A stretch of 64,000 bases of DNA from Dermatophilus congolensis. Its GTDB lineage: Bacteria > Actinomycetota > Actinomycetes > Actinomycetales > Dermatophilaceae. Both the position numbers and the translations under genes were made by a program. How positions within the stretch are numbered: the first letter of the stretch is position 1; every line of letters starts with the position of its first letter. Where the stretch lies: positions 130,705-194,704 of the forward strand of contig JAUNUP010000007.1 in assembly GCA_030538115.1 (NCBI GenBank), written 5' to 3'. Shown piece by piece: positions 33,130 to 43,447 of the stretch. The notes beneath the pieces are model-generated. The model worked only from the letters and a program-made list of their open reading frames with translations, had not been told where the DNA came from and did not search any database.

Positions 33130-34197
33130 CTACAGGGCGCGCAGCTCCTCCGGGCTCAGATCGCCGAAGCCCAGCGTCTCCAGGGTGCGGGCCTTCTCGC
33201 TACGGAAGTCGCGCGACAGGATCACCGAGGTGATGTCGATGATCGCGTCCATCGTCGGGGTCGGCACTCCGAGCCGCCGCGCGAGGTCGGTGAGAAAGAC
33301 GAGGCCGTAGCCCACGTCCTCAGTGAGGTACCGGTGGTCGAGTGCGTTCTGCGCCGCGATACCCAAGAAACCGGGGGCCTTCGAGTACCCGGTGGAGTAG
33401 TTGTTCTCGAGCATGTACTCCTGCGCCACACCGAGTTCGGGTTCGGAGCGGACCTGCACGCCAAGGCTTGTGGCGATGGCGAGGCGCTCGAGGTCGACGG
33501 CCTCGATGAGCTTGCCCACGCCCTCGGTGACGCCGTCTTCGTAGAACAGGAAATCGGCGGCCCGGTCGATCGGGCCCGCATTGAGCAGGCTCACAGCCGG
33601 GTGGATCACGGGATTGCCGTTCTGCAGCGTGGTCTGAAAGACGCTCTCGGCCAACTCGATCGGCCAGACATCGGCCACCATCTCGTGCAGTTCGTCGGCC
33701 TTCTCACGCGGAACGGCCGCCAGGTACAGGCCACCGGTGAGGCGGTGGAACACGTTGATCGCCGCCGGACCGCTGATTCGCACCGCGTACGGCAGCGTAC
33801 TCGTCTCACCGACGATCACCCCGTCGTCGGCAGTCAGGCCGGCGGCCTGCATGAAGGTCAGCGAGCCCGCGCACGACGACGGACAAACCAATACCGCCAT
33901 GCCCGGCTTCAGGTGCCCCCTGCACACTTCGCCCTGCACCGGCGTAGCGAACGCCGGCCCGACGGGCACCACCAGGTCGACCCCGTCAAGCGCCTTCTCG
34001 ATGTCGTGCCCGCTGTACGCGATCGGCGCGAACCCCACCAGCTTGCCCGTGGCCCAGATGCCGCCCTCGCGAGCAACCGCCGCGATCTGTGTCTTGAACT
34101 GCGGCACGTCGAACAGCCGAACCTCGCGGCCCTTCTGTGCCAACTCGAACGCAACCGCCAGGGCACCGTTGCCCGACCCCAGAACCGCGACCTTCAT
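33130..34197 (-). CDS. NAD/NADP octopine/nopaline dehydrogenase family protein
   Basis: 355 residues. An N-terminal Rossmann fold with VAVLGSGNGALAVAFELA (GxGxxA) and a C-terminal all-helical opine-dehydrogenase domain with NPVIHPAVSLLNAG, where the conserved His is the catalytic residue in opine dehydrogenases, and EDGVTEGVGKLIEAVD. Members reduce a 2-oxoacid/amino-acid imine to an opine, or act on related substrates. No opine metallophore genes (nicotianamine-synthase-like or ABC importer) are next to it, so a staphylopine-type role is not supported. ATG 34197 follows a GGAGG-like run (GAGGGAGGC). Confidence 0.82.
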   Translation of the reverse strand: MKVAVLGSGNGALAVAFELAQKGREVRLFDVPQFKTQIAAVAREGGIWATGKLVGFAPIAYSGHDIEKALDGVDLVVPVGPAFATPVQGEVCRGHLKPGMAVLVCPSSCAGSLTFMQAAGLTADDGVIVGETSTLPYAVRISGPAAINVFHRLTGGLYLAAVPREKADELHEMVADVWPIELAESVFQTTLQNGNPVIHPAVSLLNAGPIDRAADFLFYEDGVTEGVGKLIEAVDLERLAIATSLGVQVRSEPELGVAQEYMLENNYSTGYSKAPGFLGIAAQNALDHRYLTEDVGYGLVFLTDLARRLGVPTPTMDAIIDITSVILSRDFRSEKARTLETLGFGDLSPEELRAL

Positions 34198-34375
34198 GGT
34201 GCCTCCCTCGTCTTCTCGATCACGCTAGCCCCGTGAATTCCGCTCGTGTGCCCGGTGGCCGCAATGCGCGGGATATCTGCCCGCATCCCACCTTCTTCGC
34301 TTGAACGCGACAGCACAGATCAGCGCCGGTAACCTGCCTCCACGAGCCCGGACCGGCGAGTTGAGCGAGGCGAGG

Positions 34376-35161
34376 ATGAACCGTTCGGAAATCACCAACA
34401 CTGCACGTCAGGTGGGCGATAACCCCATCGTCGAGACCGGCGCGCGAATCGGCTACGCCGCCAATGGAGTACTGCATCTCATGATCGGCTGGCTGGCCGT
34501 GCAGCTCGCGACCCAGAGCTATTCGGGCGACGCCGACCAGTCAGGCGCTCTGGCCGTACTCGCCAACAATCCCGTGGGCAGGATCGGACTGTGGATCGGC
34601 GTGGCCGGGTGGCTCGGCCTGAGCCTGTGGCAGCTCACCGAGTCGGTGCTACCCCTGCCCGACATCAAAGACCGGGTGAAGGCCGTGTCGAAGGCGATTC
34701 TCTACGCGACCCTGTCGTGGTCGTGCTTCTCGTTCTTGCGCGGCTCGGGCTCTGACTCCAGCGAGCAATCGGTCGGCGCCACCCAGACCCTGCTCGACAC
34801 ACCGGGCGGCATGTTCCTCGTCATCGCTCTCGGCATCGTCGTTCTCGGCGTCGGCGGTTACCACGTGATCAAGGGCGCCAAGAAGGGCTTTCTCGAAGAC
34901 CTCAAGGGCCACCCCGGTCGCGCCATCGAAATCGCAGGTAAGGTCGGCTACATCGCCAAGGGCATCGCACTGCTCCTCGTCGCCTACCTGTTCTTCCGCG
35001 CCGCGTCGCTGAAGAACGCCGAGGCGGCCACCGGCCTCGACGGCGCGCTGCGCACGATCCTCGAACAGCCCTTCGGCACCGGATTGCTCATCGCCGTCGG
35101 CATCGGGTTCGTCGCCTACGCCGTGTACAGCTTCGGGCGCGCACGGTACGCGCGGGTCTGA
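34376..35161 (+). CDS. DUF1206 membrane protein
   Basis: 261 residues with six TM helices arranged as three similar pairs, each beginning with a GxxGYxAxG-type segment (ARIGYAANGVLHLMIGWLAV; AGKVGYIAKGIALLLVAYLF), which is the DUF1206 repeat of actinobacteria. Function unknown. A weak purine-rich site precedes ATG 34376. It is convergent with the PAP2 genes across a strong hairpin. Confidence 0.85.
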   Translation: MNRSEITNTARQVGDNPIVETGARIGYAANGVLHLMIGWLAVQLATQSYSGDADQSGALAVLANNPVGRIGLWIGVAGWLGLSLWQLTESVLPLPDIKDRVKAVSKAILYATLSWSCFSFLRGSGSDSSEQSVGATQTLLDTPGGMFLVIALGIVVLGVGGYHVIKGAKKGFLEDLKGHPGRAIEIAGKVGYIAKGIALLLVAYLFFRAASLKNAEAATGLDGALRTILEQPFGTGLLIAVGIGFVAYAVYSFGRARYARV

Positions 35162-35171
35162 CACAGAGCAC

Positions 35172-35209
35172 GTGAGAGGGGGCCGGCGTCATACCCGGCC
35201 CCCTCTCAC
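35172..35209. terminator. Bidirectional terminator
   Basis: Perfect 15-bp stem (35172-35186 with 35195-35209), 8-nt loop, between the DUF1206 stop and the convergent PAP2 stop. Confidence 0.75.
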
Positions 35210-35253
35210 GCGCCCTCACAGCGCAGCCCCACAACAGCACCCAATACGCGGGT

Positions 35254-35946
35254 TCACTGCGCGGCGGTGGCTCGTCGTCGTAGGTAGAACCAGGCCAAGA
35301 ACGCACAGACCAGACCGTTGAGAATGCCGACGATCACGTCGGTGACGTGGTGCATGCCGCGGTAGAGGCGCGCGTAGACGACCAGCAGCGGCATGACGAT
35401 GCAGACCGCCGAGATGAGGCGGCGAAGCCACGGAGTCTCGATCGACTGGGCCATCAACAGAAATGCCGTGTACAGAGCCACGGACGCACCCACGTGGCCG
35501 CTCGGAAAGCTCGAGGTCGGCGGCGCCGGGTCGAGCCGCGGCACGTCGGGCCGCGGCCGGTCGACCACGTTCGTCGCGATGACGAAGATGGTCGACTGCA
35601 ACGCGATCGCGATACCCGGGATGATCGCGAACCACCAGGCCTTCGTGCGCCACCAGACCAACGCCACCACGATCACGCAGGTGCCGATGATGATCTCGGT
35701 GTTGCCGATGCGGCTCCAGTACGAGGTCACCGAGTCCCAGAGCGGCGTGCGACCGGCCTGCATCTGGGCGTTGTAGCGATCTTCGCCGTCGGCCCAGGTG
35801 AGCAGCGGGTTCTGCAGCACCCACCCTCCGGCCACGATGAGCAGCCACACGACGAAACCGGGCGCGAGGGCACGCAGGGCGAAGTCTTTGAACGCTTGGC
35901 CGGCCGTCGGTCGGCTCGGGTCGATGCGATAACGCATGAGGTACAC
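35254..35946 (-). CDS. PAP2 superfamily phosphatase 2
   Basis: 230 residues from GTG 35946. Membrane phosphatase with the three-part active site: VVDRPRP, SFPSGHV and ARLYRGMHHVTD, spread over about six TM helices. GGGGGTGA, which contains the stop of the upstream PAP2 gene, gives the ribosome site 4-5 nt before this GTG; ATG 35937 is the alternative. The 4-nt gap to the preceding PAP2 gene marks a two-gene operon. Likely substrates are lipid phosphates such as undecaprenyl pyrophosphate or phosphatidic acid. Confidence 0.85.
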   Translation of the reverse strand: MYLMRYRIDPSRPTAGQAFKDFALRALAPGFVVWLLIVAGGWVLQNPLLTWADGEDRYNAQMQAGRTPLWDSVTSYWSRIGNTEIIIGTCVIVVALVWWRTKAWWFAIIPGIAIALQSTIFVIATNVVDRPRPDVPRLDPAPPTSSFPSGHVGASVALYTAFLLMAQSIETPWLRRLISAVCIVMPLLVVYARLYRGMHHVTDVIVGILNGLVCAFLAWFYLRRRATAAQ

Positions 35947-35950
35947 GGCG

Positions 35951-36703
35951 TCACCCCCGTTGGTGTCGGTCGTTGGCGGGCGCTCGGCGGATCTTTCCCG
36001 AGCGTTGGGGTTCGCGGTTCTCGCTCTTGTCGCCCCTGTCGTCCCTGTCGTCACTGGCGCGGCGATTGCGACGGAAACCGGCGTACGACGCAGCCACCAT
36101 GCCGGCGCCGAGCAGAAAGCCACCGATCACATCGGAGGGGTAGTGCACGCCGAGGAAGACCCGGTCGAGCCCCGTGATCACGACGAAGGCCACCGCCAGG
36201 GCCACGGCGAGCGCACGACCTCCGCCACGCAGCAGAGGCCACAGCAGAACCACCATGACCAGGGCCGCTGCCATCGCATTCGCGGAATGTCCCGACGGAA
36301 ACGAGAAGCCGGGGGCGTGCGAGACCGGGTCGTCTACCAGGGGCCGGGCGCGCCGCACGATCTCCTTCATGACGGCGGCGAGCGACCAGACGAGCATCAT
36401 CGTCACGAAAGCCCACGCGGCCCGAGGCCTCAGGCTCGCGCGTCGGGCGACCAGCGCAGCCACCGGGACTGCGACGAGGTAGACGAACTTCGGCTGCGTG
36501 GCCCACTGCCAGGCGATGAGAAATTGCAGCAGCGCCGGGTGCGAACGCGAATAGTCCGTGCCGGCCCGCACGGCGTTCTGGTCGAATTCGACCAAGGCGT
36601 CAGCACGTTCACGGATGAGCAGCGCGGCGAGCGTCACGACGACCGCGGCGGCGGTCGCGTACGCCACCGCGCGGACGAGTCCGCGCACGTCAACACTGGT
36701 CAC
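35951..36703 (-). CDS. PAP2 superfamily phosphatase 1
   Basis: 250 residues, first of the tandem PAP2 pair. Active-site motifs KEIVRRARP, SFPSGHSA and LDRVFLGVHYPSDV are intact (the Arg of motif 3 and His-x-x-x-Asp). About six TM helices, then a strongly charged tail (NRRASDDRDDRGDKSENREP). It differs clearly from its neighbour, so the pair is not a recent duplication. It probably dephosphorylates a lipid-linked phosphate on the outer face of the membrane. Confidence 0.87.
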   Translation of the reverse strand: MTSVDVRGLVRAVAYATAAAVVVTLAALLIRERADALVEFDQNAVRAGTDYSRSHPALLQFLIAWQWATQPKFVYLVAVPVAALVARRASLRPRAAWAFVTMMLVWSLAAVMKEIVRRARPLVDDPVSHAPGFSFPSGHSANAMAAALVMVVLLWPLLRGGGRALAVALAVAFVVITGLDRVFLGVHYPSDVIGGFLLGAGMVAASYAGFRRNRRASDDRDDRGDKSENREPQRSGKIRRAPANDRHQRG

Positions 36704-36757
36704 TGCGTCATGATGAGGCCACCCGCGACCTCAGGCAACCGGAAGTGTTCTAGACGT

Positions 36758-39700
36758 TCACCCGACCGAGACCCGCGCGTTGCGGAACATGCGGAGCCAG
36801 GGGCTCTCTTGCTCGATCGGGCCGGAGGTCCACGACATCTGCACGTTGCGGGCGACCCGCTCGGGGTGCGGCATCATCGCAGTGAACCGGCCGTCGAGCG
36901 TGGTCACGGCGGTGAGGCCGTCGGGTGAGCCGTTCGGGTTGGCCGGGTAGGAGGTCGCCACGCGGCCGTGTCCGTCGACGAACCGCATCGCCCGCACGAC
37001 GGTCCCCTCGTCGCCGCGGGCGGTGAAGTTCGCGCGGCCCTCTCCGTGAGCGACGACGATCGGGATACGCGACCCCGCCATGCCCGAGAAGAAGATCGAC
37101 GGCGACTCCAGCACCTCCACCTGCGACAACCGCGCCTCGTACTGCTCGGAGGTGTTGCGGGTGAACAGCGGCCACGCCTCCGCGCCGGGGATGAGGTCGG
37201 CGAGCGCACCGAACATCTGGCAGCCGTTGCAGATGCCGAGCCCGAACGTGTCGGGCCGGGCGAAGAAGGCCCCGAACGCCTCCGTGAGGCGCGGGTTGAA
37301 CAGCACCGACCGTGCCCAGCCCTCGCCTGCGCCGAGCGTGTCGCCGTACGAGAAGCCGCCGCAGGCGACGAGGCCGACGGCGTCGGCGAGGTCGAAGCGG
37401 CCGGCCTGCAGGTCGGTCATGTGTACGTCGTACGTGTCGAAGCCGGCGCGGTCGAACGCGAATGACGTCTCGACGGCACTGTTGACGCCCTGCTCACGCA
37501 GCACCGCGACCTTCGGACGCGCGCCGAGGTTGAGGTACGGCGCGGCGATGTCGTCAGTCGGGTCGAAGGTCGTGACGACCTGCAGGCCCGGCGCATCGGA
37601 GCCGACCGAGGCGTGCTCCTCGTCGGCGCACTGCGGGTTGTCGCGCAGGGCAGCGATACGCCACGAGACCTCATCCCAGGCCTGGGCGAGCTCTTGCACG
37701 CTGAACTGCAGCGATGCCTCGCCGACCGTGAGCGAGAGCGTGCGCTCCGCCTTCGGGCGGGCGATCACCCGGGTGAGGCCCTCGAGGCCGTGACGGTCTA
37801 GCACGAGGTGCACCTCGTCGCGACGGTCGACGGGCACCTCGATGACGACACCGAGCTCTTCTGCGAACAGCTCCTCCACGGAGACGGGGTCGACCGTGAG
37901 GCCGCAGCCGCTCGCGAACGCCATCTCGGCGAGGGTGGCCCAGAGGCCGCCGTCGGAACGGTCGTGGTACGCGAGCGCGAGGCCGAGGGCGCGCAGCTCG
38001 GTGAGCGCCGCCGCCAGTGAAACGAGGCGCTGCGGGTCGTCGAGGTCGGGCACCTCGCCTCCGAACGCGCCACGGGTCTGCGCGAGGATCGAGCCACCGA
38101 GCCGGTTGCGGCCCGCTCCGAGGTCGATGAGCAGCAGCTTCGTGGCTTCGTGCCGACTGGTAGCGCGGCCGTCTTCTGCGGTGCCTACGCCCTGAAGCTG
38201 CGGGGTGAGGGTGCCGCGCACGTCAGGCAGCGAGGCGAACGCCGAGACGACCAGCGACACCGGGGAGGTGACCTGCTTCGTTTCTCCGGAGGCCGGGTCT
38301 GACCACTTGGTGCGCATCGACAGCGAGTCCTTGCCGACCGGCACGCTGATGCCGAGCGCCGGGCACAGCTCCATCGCGACCGCATGCACGGTGTCGTACA
38401 GCGCAGCGTCTTCGCCGGGCTCGCCGCAGGCCGCCATCCAGTTGCACGACAGCTTCACGCCGCTCAGCGCCACGGGGGCGGCGAGCAGGTTGGTGATCGC
38501 CTCTCCCACAGCCATGCGCCCCGACGCCGGGCCGTTGACGGCGGCGAGCGGCATCCGCTCGCCGGACGACATGGCCTGGCCCGCGAAACCGACGTAGTCG
38601 GAGAGGGTCACCGCCACATCCGCGACCGGCACCTGCCACGGACCGACCATCTGGTCGCGGTGAGACAGGCCGCCGACGGTGCGGTCGCCGATCGTGATGA
38701 GGAAGCGCTTGCTCGCGACGCTCGGGTGGCGCAGCACGGCGAAGGCCGCGTCGCGCAGGGCGTCGGCAGCCGTGTCTGTCTGGTCTGTCAGGTCACTGAG
38801 GTCAAGTTCGGGTTCGGAGCGTTCCACGCGGGTGACGTCGCGGGTCATGCGCGGCGGCTTGCCGAGCAGCACTTCGAGCGGCATGTCGATGGCGGGGTCG
38901 CCGCTGCCCTGCGCCTCCAGAACGCTGCCGGTGACGCCGGATTCGCCTCCGTCGGTCGACTCGGCCCCGAACGCGTCGAGCTTCAGTTGCCCGTCGTTCG
39001 TGGCCACGCCGACGACCGCGAACGGGCACCGCTCGCGCTCACACAGGGCCCGGAAGAGATCGAGCGATTCCGGCGCGATGGCCAGCACGTACCGCTCCTG
39101 GCTCTCGTTGCACCAGATCTCCTTGGGCGCCAGACCCGACTCCTCCAGCGGCACCGCGCCGATGTCGAAGCGCGCGCCCATGCCCGCGTCGTCGACCAGC
39201 TCGGGGAATGCGTTGCTCAGGCCGCCGGCGCCCACGTCGTGGATTGCCAGAATCGGGTTGTCGCCACCCATCGCCCAGCACGCGTTGATGACCTCTTGCG
39301 CGCGCCGCTCCATCTCGGGGTTGCCGCGCTGCACGGAGTCGAAGTCGAGTTCGGCCGCGTTGACACCGGCCGCCATCGAGCTGGCCGCGCCGCCGCCCAT
39401 GCCGATGCGCATGCCGGGGCCGCCGAGCTGGATGAGCAGGCTGCCCTCGCCGAACAGGATCTTCTCGGTCTGGTCTGCGTTGATCGAGCCGAGGCCGCCC
39501 GCGCTCATGATCGGCTTGTGGTAGCCGCGGCGGACGCCCGCGACGGTCTGCTCGTAGACGCGGAAGAACCCGCCGAGGCCGGGGCGGCCGAATTCGTTGT
39601 TGAACGCGGCAGCGCCGATGGGCGCGTCGATCATGATCTCCAGCGGGGAGGCGATGTGCGCCGGGGCCCCGTACGCCTCCGCCTCCCAGGGCTCGGTCGT

Positions 39701-40918
39701 GCCCGGCAGGTTGAGGTTGGAGACGACGAAGCCGGTGAGGCCCGCCTTCGGCTGCGAGCCACGGCCGGTTGCGCCCTCGTCGCGGATCTCGCCTCCCGCG
39801 CCTGTGGCCGCACCTGGGAACGGCGAGATCGCGGTCGGGTGATTGTGCGTCTCGACCTTCATCAGCACGTGCACTTCTCCACTGTGACCTGCATACTTGC
39901 CAGGCCCGACGCGCCCTGCGCGTTCGCCCTCCGGTGAGTCCTCGTCGGCGCTACCCGGGAGCCAGCGGGTCGCCGGGCCGCCGGCCATGATCGAGGCGTT
40001 GTCTTTGTACGCGACGATCGTGCCGTTCTCCAGGCCGCCCGCGACCTGCTCGGTGTGCCGGATCATGCCGAACAGCGACCGGGTCTGGGGTTCGCCGTCG
40101 ACGATGAAGTCGGCGTTGAAGATCTTGTGGCGGCAGTGCTCGGAGTTGGCCTGCGCGAACATCATCAGCTCGACATCGGTGGGGTTGCGGCCCAGGCCGG
40201 TGAACGAGGTGACGAGGTAGTCGATCTCGTCGTCGGAGAGGGCCAGCCCGAACTGGGTGTCGGCCTCCACGAGGGCGTCGCGGCCGCGGGTGAGCACGTC
40301 GACGTGGGCCATCGGCTCGGCCTCACGGTCGGCGAACAGGGCACCCACCGCCTCGCGACCGGCGAGCACGGACTCGGTCATGCGGTCGTGCAGCACCGCC
40401 GCGCACGCCTCCCACTCGGCCTCGGTGAGGGCGTCGCCGTCGAGGTCGAGAATGTACTCGGTGACCCGCTCGACCCGGTGCACGACCTGCAACTCCGGCC
40501 CGCAGTTGTGGACGATGTCGGTGGCCTTGCTCGACCACGGCGAAATCGTGCCGAGCCGAGGCGCGACGACAAAGGTGGCTTGGGTGCCGGAGTGGGTGGG
40601 GGCCTCGAAGGGGTCGCCGTACGTGAGGATGCGGGTGACCTCGTCCAGCACCTCGGCTCCAGAGGCGTCACCAGCCCCGCCTGCCCCACCGCCCCCGTTG
40701 TCCTGCGCGGTCTGCGAGCTCTGAGCGGTTCCGGGTGCGCCGTCGAGGGCGACGAGGTGCGCGAACTGGGCGGTCACGCCGGTCACGCGAGGCACGGCCT
40801 CCTGAAGCCGCCCGAGCAGGGCCTTGGCCCGAAAGTCGGAGAGCGCCGACCCACCCGGCAGAACCACCGGGGCCGAAGATTTCGAGGACACAGACGAGGT
40901 GGTCTCCGACGAGGGCAT
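36758..40918 (-). CDS. purL: Phosphoribosylformylglycinamidine synthase, single-chain form
   Basis: 1386 residues. Catalyses the ATP- and glutamine-dependent step FGAR to FGAM in purine synthesis. All parts of the large one-chain enzyme are present: N-terminal PurS-like and linker region (with [18 protein letters not shown]), two AIR-synthase-like halves ([23 protein letters not shown] segment; GKDSLSMRT), and a C-terminal class I glutaminase with nucleophile Cys in [13 protein letters not shown] and His-x-Glu in MMPHPERV. A Gly/Ala/Gln-rich insert near residue 70 makes it longer than E. coli PurL (1295). ATG 40918 has GGAGG 4 nt upstream. Most actinobacteria use separate PurL, PurQ and PurS. 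Confidence 0.95.
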   Translation of the reverse strand: MPSSETTSSVSSKSSAPVVLPGGSALSDFRAKALLGRLQEAVPRVTGVTAQFAHLVALDGAPGTAQSSQTAQDNGGGGAGGAGDASGAEVLDEVTRILTYGDPFEAPTHSGTQATFVVAPRLGTISPWSSKATDIVHNCGPELQVVHRVERVTEYILDLDGDALTEAEWEACAAVLHDRMTESVLAGREAVGALFADREAEPMAHVDVLTRGRDALVEADTQFGLALSDDEIDYLVTSFTGLGRNPTDVELMMFAQANSEHCRHKIFNADFIVDGEPQTRSLFGMIRHTEQVAGGLENGTIVAYKDNASIMAGGPATRWLPGSADEDSPEGERAGRVGPGKYAGHSGEVHVLMKVETHNHPTAISPFPGAATGAGGEIRDEGATGRGSQPKAGLTGFVVSNLNLPGTTEPWEAEAYGAPAHIASPLEIMIDAPIGAAAFNNEFGRPGLGGFFRVYEQTVAGVRRGYHKPIMSAGGLGSINADQTEKILFGEGSLLIQLGGPGMRIGMGGGAASSMAAGVNAAELDFDSVQRGNPEMERRAQEVINACWAMGGDNPILAIHDVGAGGLSNAFPELVDDAGMGARFDIGAVPLEESGLAPKEIWCNESQERYVLAIAPESLDLFRALCERERCPFAVVGVATNDGQLKLDAFGAESTDGGESGVTGSVLEAQGSGDPAIDMPLEVLLGKPPRMTRDVTRVERSEPELDLSDLTDQTDTAADALRDAAFAVLRHPSVASKRFLITIGDRTVGGLSHRDQMVGPWQVPVADVAVTLSDYVGFAGQAMSSGERMPLAAVNGPASGRMAVGEAITNLLAAPVALSGVKLSCNWMAACGEPGEDAALYDTVHAVAMELCPALGISVPVGKDSLSMRTKWSDPASGETKQVTSPVSLVVSAFASLPDVRGTLTPQLQGVGTAEDGRATSRHEATKLLLIDLGAGRNRLGGSILAQTRGAFGGEVPDLDDPQRLVSLAAALTELRALGLALAYHDRSDGGLWATLAEMAFASGCGLTVDPVSVEELFAEELGVVIEVPVDRRDEVHLVLDRHGLEGLTRVIARPKAERTLSLTVGEASLQFSVQELAQAWDEVSWRIAALRDNPQCADEEHASVGSDAPGLQVVTTFDPTDDIAAPYLNLGARPKVAVLREQGVNSAVETSFAFDRAGFDTYDVHMTDLQAGRFDLADAVGLVACGGFSYGDTLGAGEGWARSVLFNPRLTEAFGAFFARPDTFGLGICNGCQMFGALADLIPGAEAWPLFTRNTSEQYEARLSQVEVLESPSIFFSGMAGSRIPIVVAHGEGRANFTARGDEGTVVRAMRFVDGHGRVATSYPANPNGSPDGLTAVTTLDGRFTAMMPHPERVARNVQMSWTSGPIEQESPWLRMFRNARVSVG

Positions 40919-40999
40919 GGGGGCCTCCAAGGCAGGAGCAGTGGGATCGGCTACAGGCTACCGCCGACCTCGTCCCGCCAACCGCGAGTAGCGCGAACC

Positions 41000-42475
41000 T
41001 CACCGGCAGCGTTCGGGGCGTGGGGTGTTGCCGATGGAGGTGCCGTCGTGGCGTGACCAGGTGACCCCGCGCGCGGTGGCGGTACCGATGTGGCCTTTCA
41101 TGTGTGTTTCGCGGTGGTGATGTCGACACAACAAGGCGAGGTTGAGTAGGTCAGTGGGTCCGCCGTCGTCCCATTCGCGCAGGTGGTGGGCTTCGCACCA
41201 GGACGGCGGTGCATCGCAACCGGGAAAGCTGCAGTGTTTGTCGCGGGCGACGAGCGCGGCCCGTTGTGCCGGCGTAGCCAGGCGTTTCTCGCGCCCGACG
41301 TCCAGGACTTCCCCGGCGGAGCCGAGCACGATGGGGATGATCCCGGCATCACAGGCCAGCATCCGCGCCTCGGCCGGGGTGAGGACCTGTCCGTGTTCGG
41401 TGACCCCGACACCTCGAGGACCGGTGGCCGGGTCGATTCCGGCAGAGTCGAGGTGGGTGCGCAGGGTGTCGTGGCTGATCGTGACGTAGATCTTGGCCTT
41501 CGGGCCGACACCGACGGTGTCGTCGTCATACCGCGTGGCGAGTCCGGCGAGGGTGACCAGGGCGTCGGCGCGGCGCTGTCCGGGGGTGCGCGGGTCGGGT
41601 GTGCCGTCGGCGGCGGGAGCCGGCGTGGCCATGGCGGTGATCGCCGCGGTCACGGCCGCTTCGCCGGCGGGGTCGAGGCGCACGGTGGCGGTGAGCATCC
41701 CATGCCGGTCACGACGGAAGCTGGTCATATCCCGCAGCGAGTGCGCGGCCTCGTGCTCGGCGTCCAGACCACACAGCGAGTCGGGGTCGGCGTACTGGCC
41801 GATGATGACCTGCGCGTAGGAGTCCAACTGGCGTGCGGTGGCTCCGCCGGCGACGGCATCGATGATGGTTTCCAGAACCGGCTCCCAGGTGATCGGCCCC
41901 ACAGCCGGTCGGATGCGGCGGTAGAACCGCGCGGCCATCGCTGCGGTGTCGATGCTGATCCGCCCGCAGGTGACCGCTTCGCGTAGGGGCGCGACGTCGG
42001 GGCTGTCACACACATTCGCGATGTCTTTCAGCGTGGCCGCCTGCCGCGCCGAGACCGGGGCGCCGGCGTCACGATGGGCCTGCTCGACGTACCGATCGAC
42101 CCGCGGGTTGTCACTGGAGGCGATCACACCGCGCCCATGCGCGTCGAGGACGAGCGCAGCACGGGCGGCTTCGGCCGCAGCGACGACGCCACTGGCCTCG
42201 GTCACGAGCCGGGCCAAGTCCGGGGAGTACACGGACGCGAGCTGCCCGGGAAGTTGCGTGAGGATCTGCCGCACCGCCACGAGTTGGCGGAGTACGTCAG
42301 CTCCGGTCGCGCTGACCGGCGTGGTGTCCAGCTCGGCGGCGTCATCGGGGGCGGGTGCCCAGTAGTCGGGGTCCGAATCGGAGGCACAACGCCCCCAGAA
42401 CGGAGCGGGATCGACGGCCTGACCACACGCATCGGCACCCGCAGTGCGGGGGTCGCGTGTGGTGGTATCCGTCAT
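41000..42475 (-). CDS. 13E12/DUF222 family HNH endonuclease-like protein
   Basis: 491 residues. An N-terminal DUF222 region, helical and Ala-rich (about 60-320), and a C-terminal HNH domain with CSFPGCDAPPSWCEAHHLRE, WDDGGPTDLLNLALLCRHHH and RETH; the zinc Cys pairs and the HH-N-H catalytic set are complete. These genes occur in many copies in actinobacteria and are often near mobile DNA; activity is unproven. A lone copy here, with no flanking repeats or integrase. Confidence 0.9.
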   Translation of the reverse strand: MTDTTTRDPRTAGADACGQAVDPAPFWGRCASDSDPDYWAPAPDDAAELDTTPVSATGADVLRQLVAVRQILTQLPGQLASVYSPDLARLVTEASGVVAAAEAARAALVLDAHGRGVIASSDNPRVDRYVEQAHRDAGAPVSARQAATLKDIANVCDSPDVAPLREAVTCGRISIDTAAMAARFYRRIRPAVGPITWEPVLETIIDAVAGGATARQLDSYAQVIIGQYADPDSLCGLDAEHEAAHSLRDMTSFRRDRHGMLTATVRLDPAGEAAVTAAITAMATPAPAADGTPDPRTPGQRRADALVTLAGLATRYDDDTVGVGPKAKIYVTISHDTLRTHLDSAGIDPATGPRGVGVTEHGQVLTPAEARMLACDAGIIPIVLGSAGEVLDVGREKRLATPAQRAALVARDKHCSFPGCDAPPSWCEAHHLREWDDGGPTDLLNLALLCRHHHRETHMKGHIGTATARGVTWSRHDGTSIGNTPRPERCR

Positions 42476-42864
42476 GACAAGATTCTACCGACCACATGTT
42501 CGGAAAACTATCTCTGCCAGTATTTATGAGACTCGAAAGCGATTGCGCGGCAACCAGATTCGCGGGCGTTCAAACTGGTTCACGCGGCACTGAAATCGGT
42601 TGTGCAGCAGCAGTTTTCGCGGCGCGCCCTCTTCCCGACCGCCTGTGATGTGCATCACACATCAAGTAGGAATAGTCGACGGCTCTGGCCTCGCGAATCC
42701 AGGCGCCCTCCTCACAGCTCGAGCCCTGCCATGGAGGGCGCCCCCCAAGCGCGGCCATCAAGAACGACAGGCTCGCGATCCTCCGAGACGGATACGCGAA
42801 CTCCCGATGACGCGCTGCGACCTTCCGCGCAGTGCTCCAGGGGATGTCGGCGTGGTCGCGCAAC
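42476..42864. other. Intergenic region upstream of HNH gene
   Basis: 389 nt without a credible gene; short frames here have no family resemblance. The first 80 nt are A/T-richer and are probably the HNH gene promoter. A CRP-type palindrome lies at 42644-42659. Confidence 0.4.
42644..42659. promoter_or_regulatory. CRP/GlxR-type binding site candidate
   Basis: TGTGATGTGCATCACA: an exact TGTGA-N6-TCACA with 7-bp symmetric arms, the consensus of CRP and of actinobacterial GlxR. It lies about 170 nt before the HNH gene start, so control of that gene is possible but distant. Confidence 0.45.
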
Positions 42865-43167
42865 TCACCCGGGCAGGTCGAACGCATGAGCGATGGCCCG
42901 GGCGAGCAACACTTCCTGATCCGGCAGAAGATAGCCGATCTGTTCGCCGAGGTCATCGACATGCACCGTCTGGATGTTGTCGCAGTTGACGATGCAGTCG
43001 CGATCGAGCCCATTGCGCGGCCCCACCGGCACCTCGACACCGAGCCCCCGAACCGTCGAGGTGATGGGGGCGATCGTCACCCACGAACGACGAGAGGCAA
43101 CCGCCTCACGCGTCAGAACCACCACAGGGCGCGGCTTCTCCAGACGCGCCAGCACGATGGGCCTCAC
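42865..43167 (-). CDS. mazF: MazF/PemK family toxin
   Basis: 100 residues. RPVVVLTREAV, WVTIAPITSTVRGLGVEVPV and DCIVNCDNIQTV form the MazF/PemK beta-barrel core; the conserved Arg (start of strand 1) and the Thr/Ser of the second block are the usual catalytic pair of this sequence-specific mRNA endonuclease family. Its ATG overlaps the antitoxin stop (ATGA), antitoxin first, the classical order. Probably translationally coupled and autoregulated through the palindrome upstream of the antitoxin. Confidence 0.88.
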   Translation of the reverse strand: MRPIVLARLEKPRPVVVLTREAVASRRSWVTIAPITSTVRGLGVEVPVGPRNGLDRDCIVNCDNIQTVHVDDLGEQIGYLLPDQEVLLARAIAHAFDLPG

Positions 43168-43406
43168 TGCTCGTCAGCACTCGGGTAGCCACGGGTGCGC
43201 GACCACGTGAGAAAGTCCTCGATCTCGGGGTCTTCGCCATGCTCGGCATAGATCGCTGCGTCGCGCTCGTACAGTCGCCTCCGCAGTTCTCGCTCGAGAG
43301 CCGACTCCACCACCTCCGCACGACTGCGTGCCGCCCCGGCCGAGACCAAGGAGTCGACCTGCGCCACCAACTCGTCCGGCAGCCTCACAGACACCTGCAC
43401 GCTCAT
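43164..43406 (-). CDS. mazE: Ribbon-helix-helix antitoxin, MazE-like
   Basis: 80 residues. The N-terminal ribbon-helix-helix VQVSVRLPDELVAQVDSLVS and RSRAEVVESALERELRRR binds DNA; the acidic C-terminus (YAEHGEDPEIEDFLTWS) would wrap the toxin. It directly precedes and overlaps mazF by 4 nt. Despite the MazE label it has the RHH fold common in actinobacterial MazF partners rather than the AbrB fold. Confidence 0.85.
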   Translation of the reverse strand: MSVQVSVRLPDELVAQVDSLVSAGAARSRAEVVESALERELRRRLYERDAAIYAEHGEDPEIEDFLTWSRTRGYPSADEQ

Positions 43407-43424
43407 GCAGCCATGGTAGTTGGT

Positions 43425-43447
43425 TTGGGTGACAATCTGTCACCCAA
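43425..43447. promoter_or_regulatory. Palindromic operator between mazE and the LysE exporter
   Basis: Perfect 10-bp inverted repeat TTGGGTGACA-ATC-TGTCACCCAA in the 77-nt divergent interval, 19 nt before mazE and 37 nt before the exporter gene. The position suits MazEF autorepression and could also affect the exporter promoter. Confidence 0.65.

Noticed and set aside
33130..34197. Opine metallophore (staphylopine-like) locus
   Set aside because: Only the dehydrogenase-like gene is present; no nicotianamine-synthase-like, racemase or metal-import genes adjoin it.
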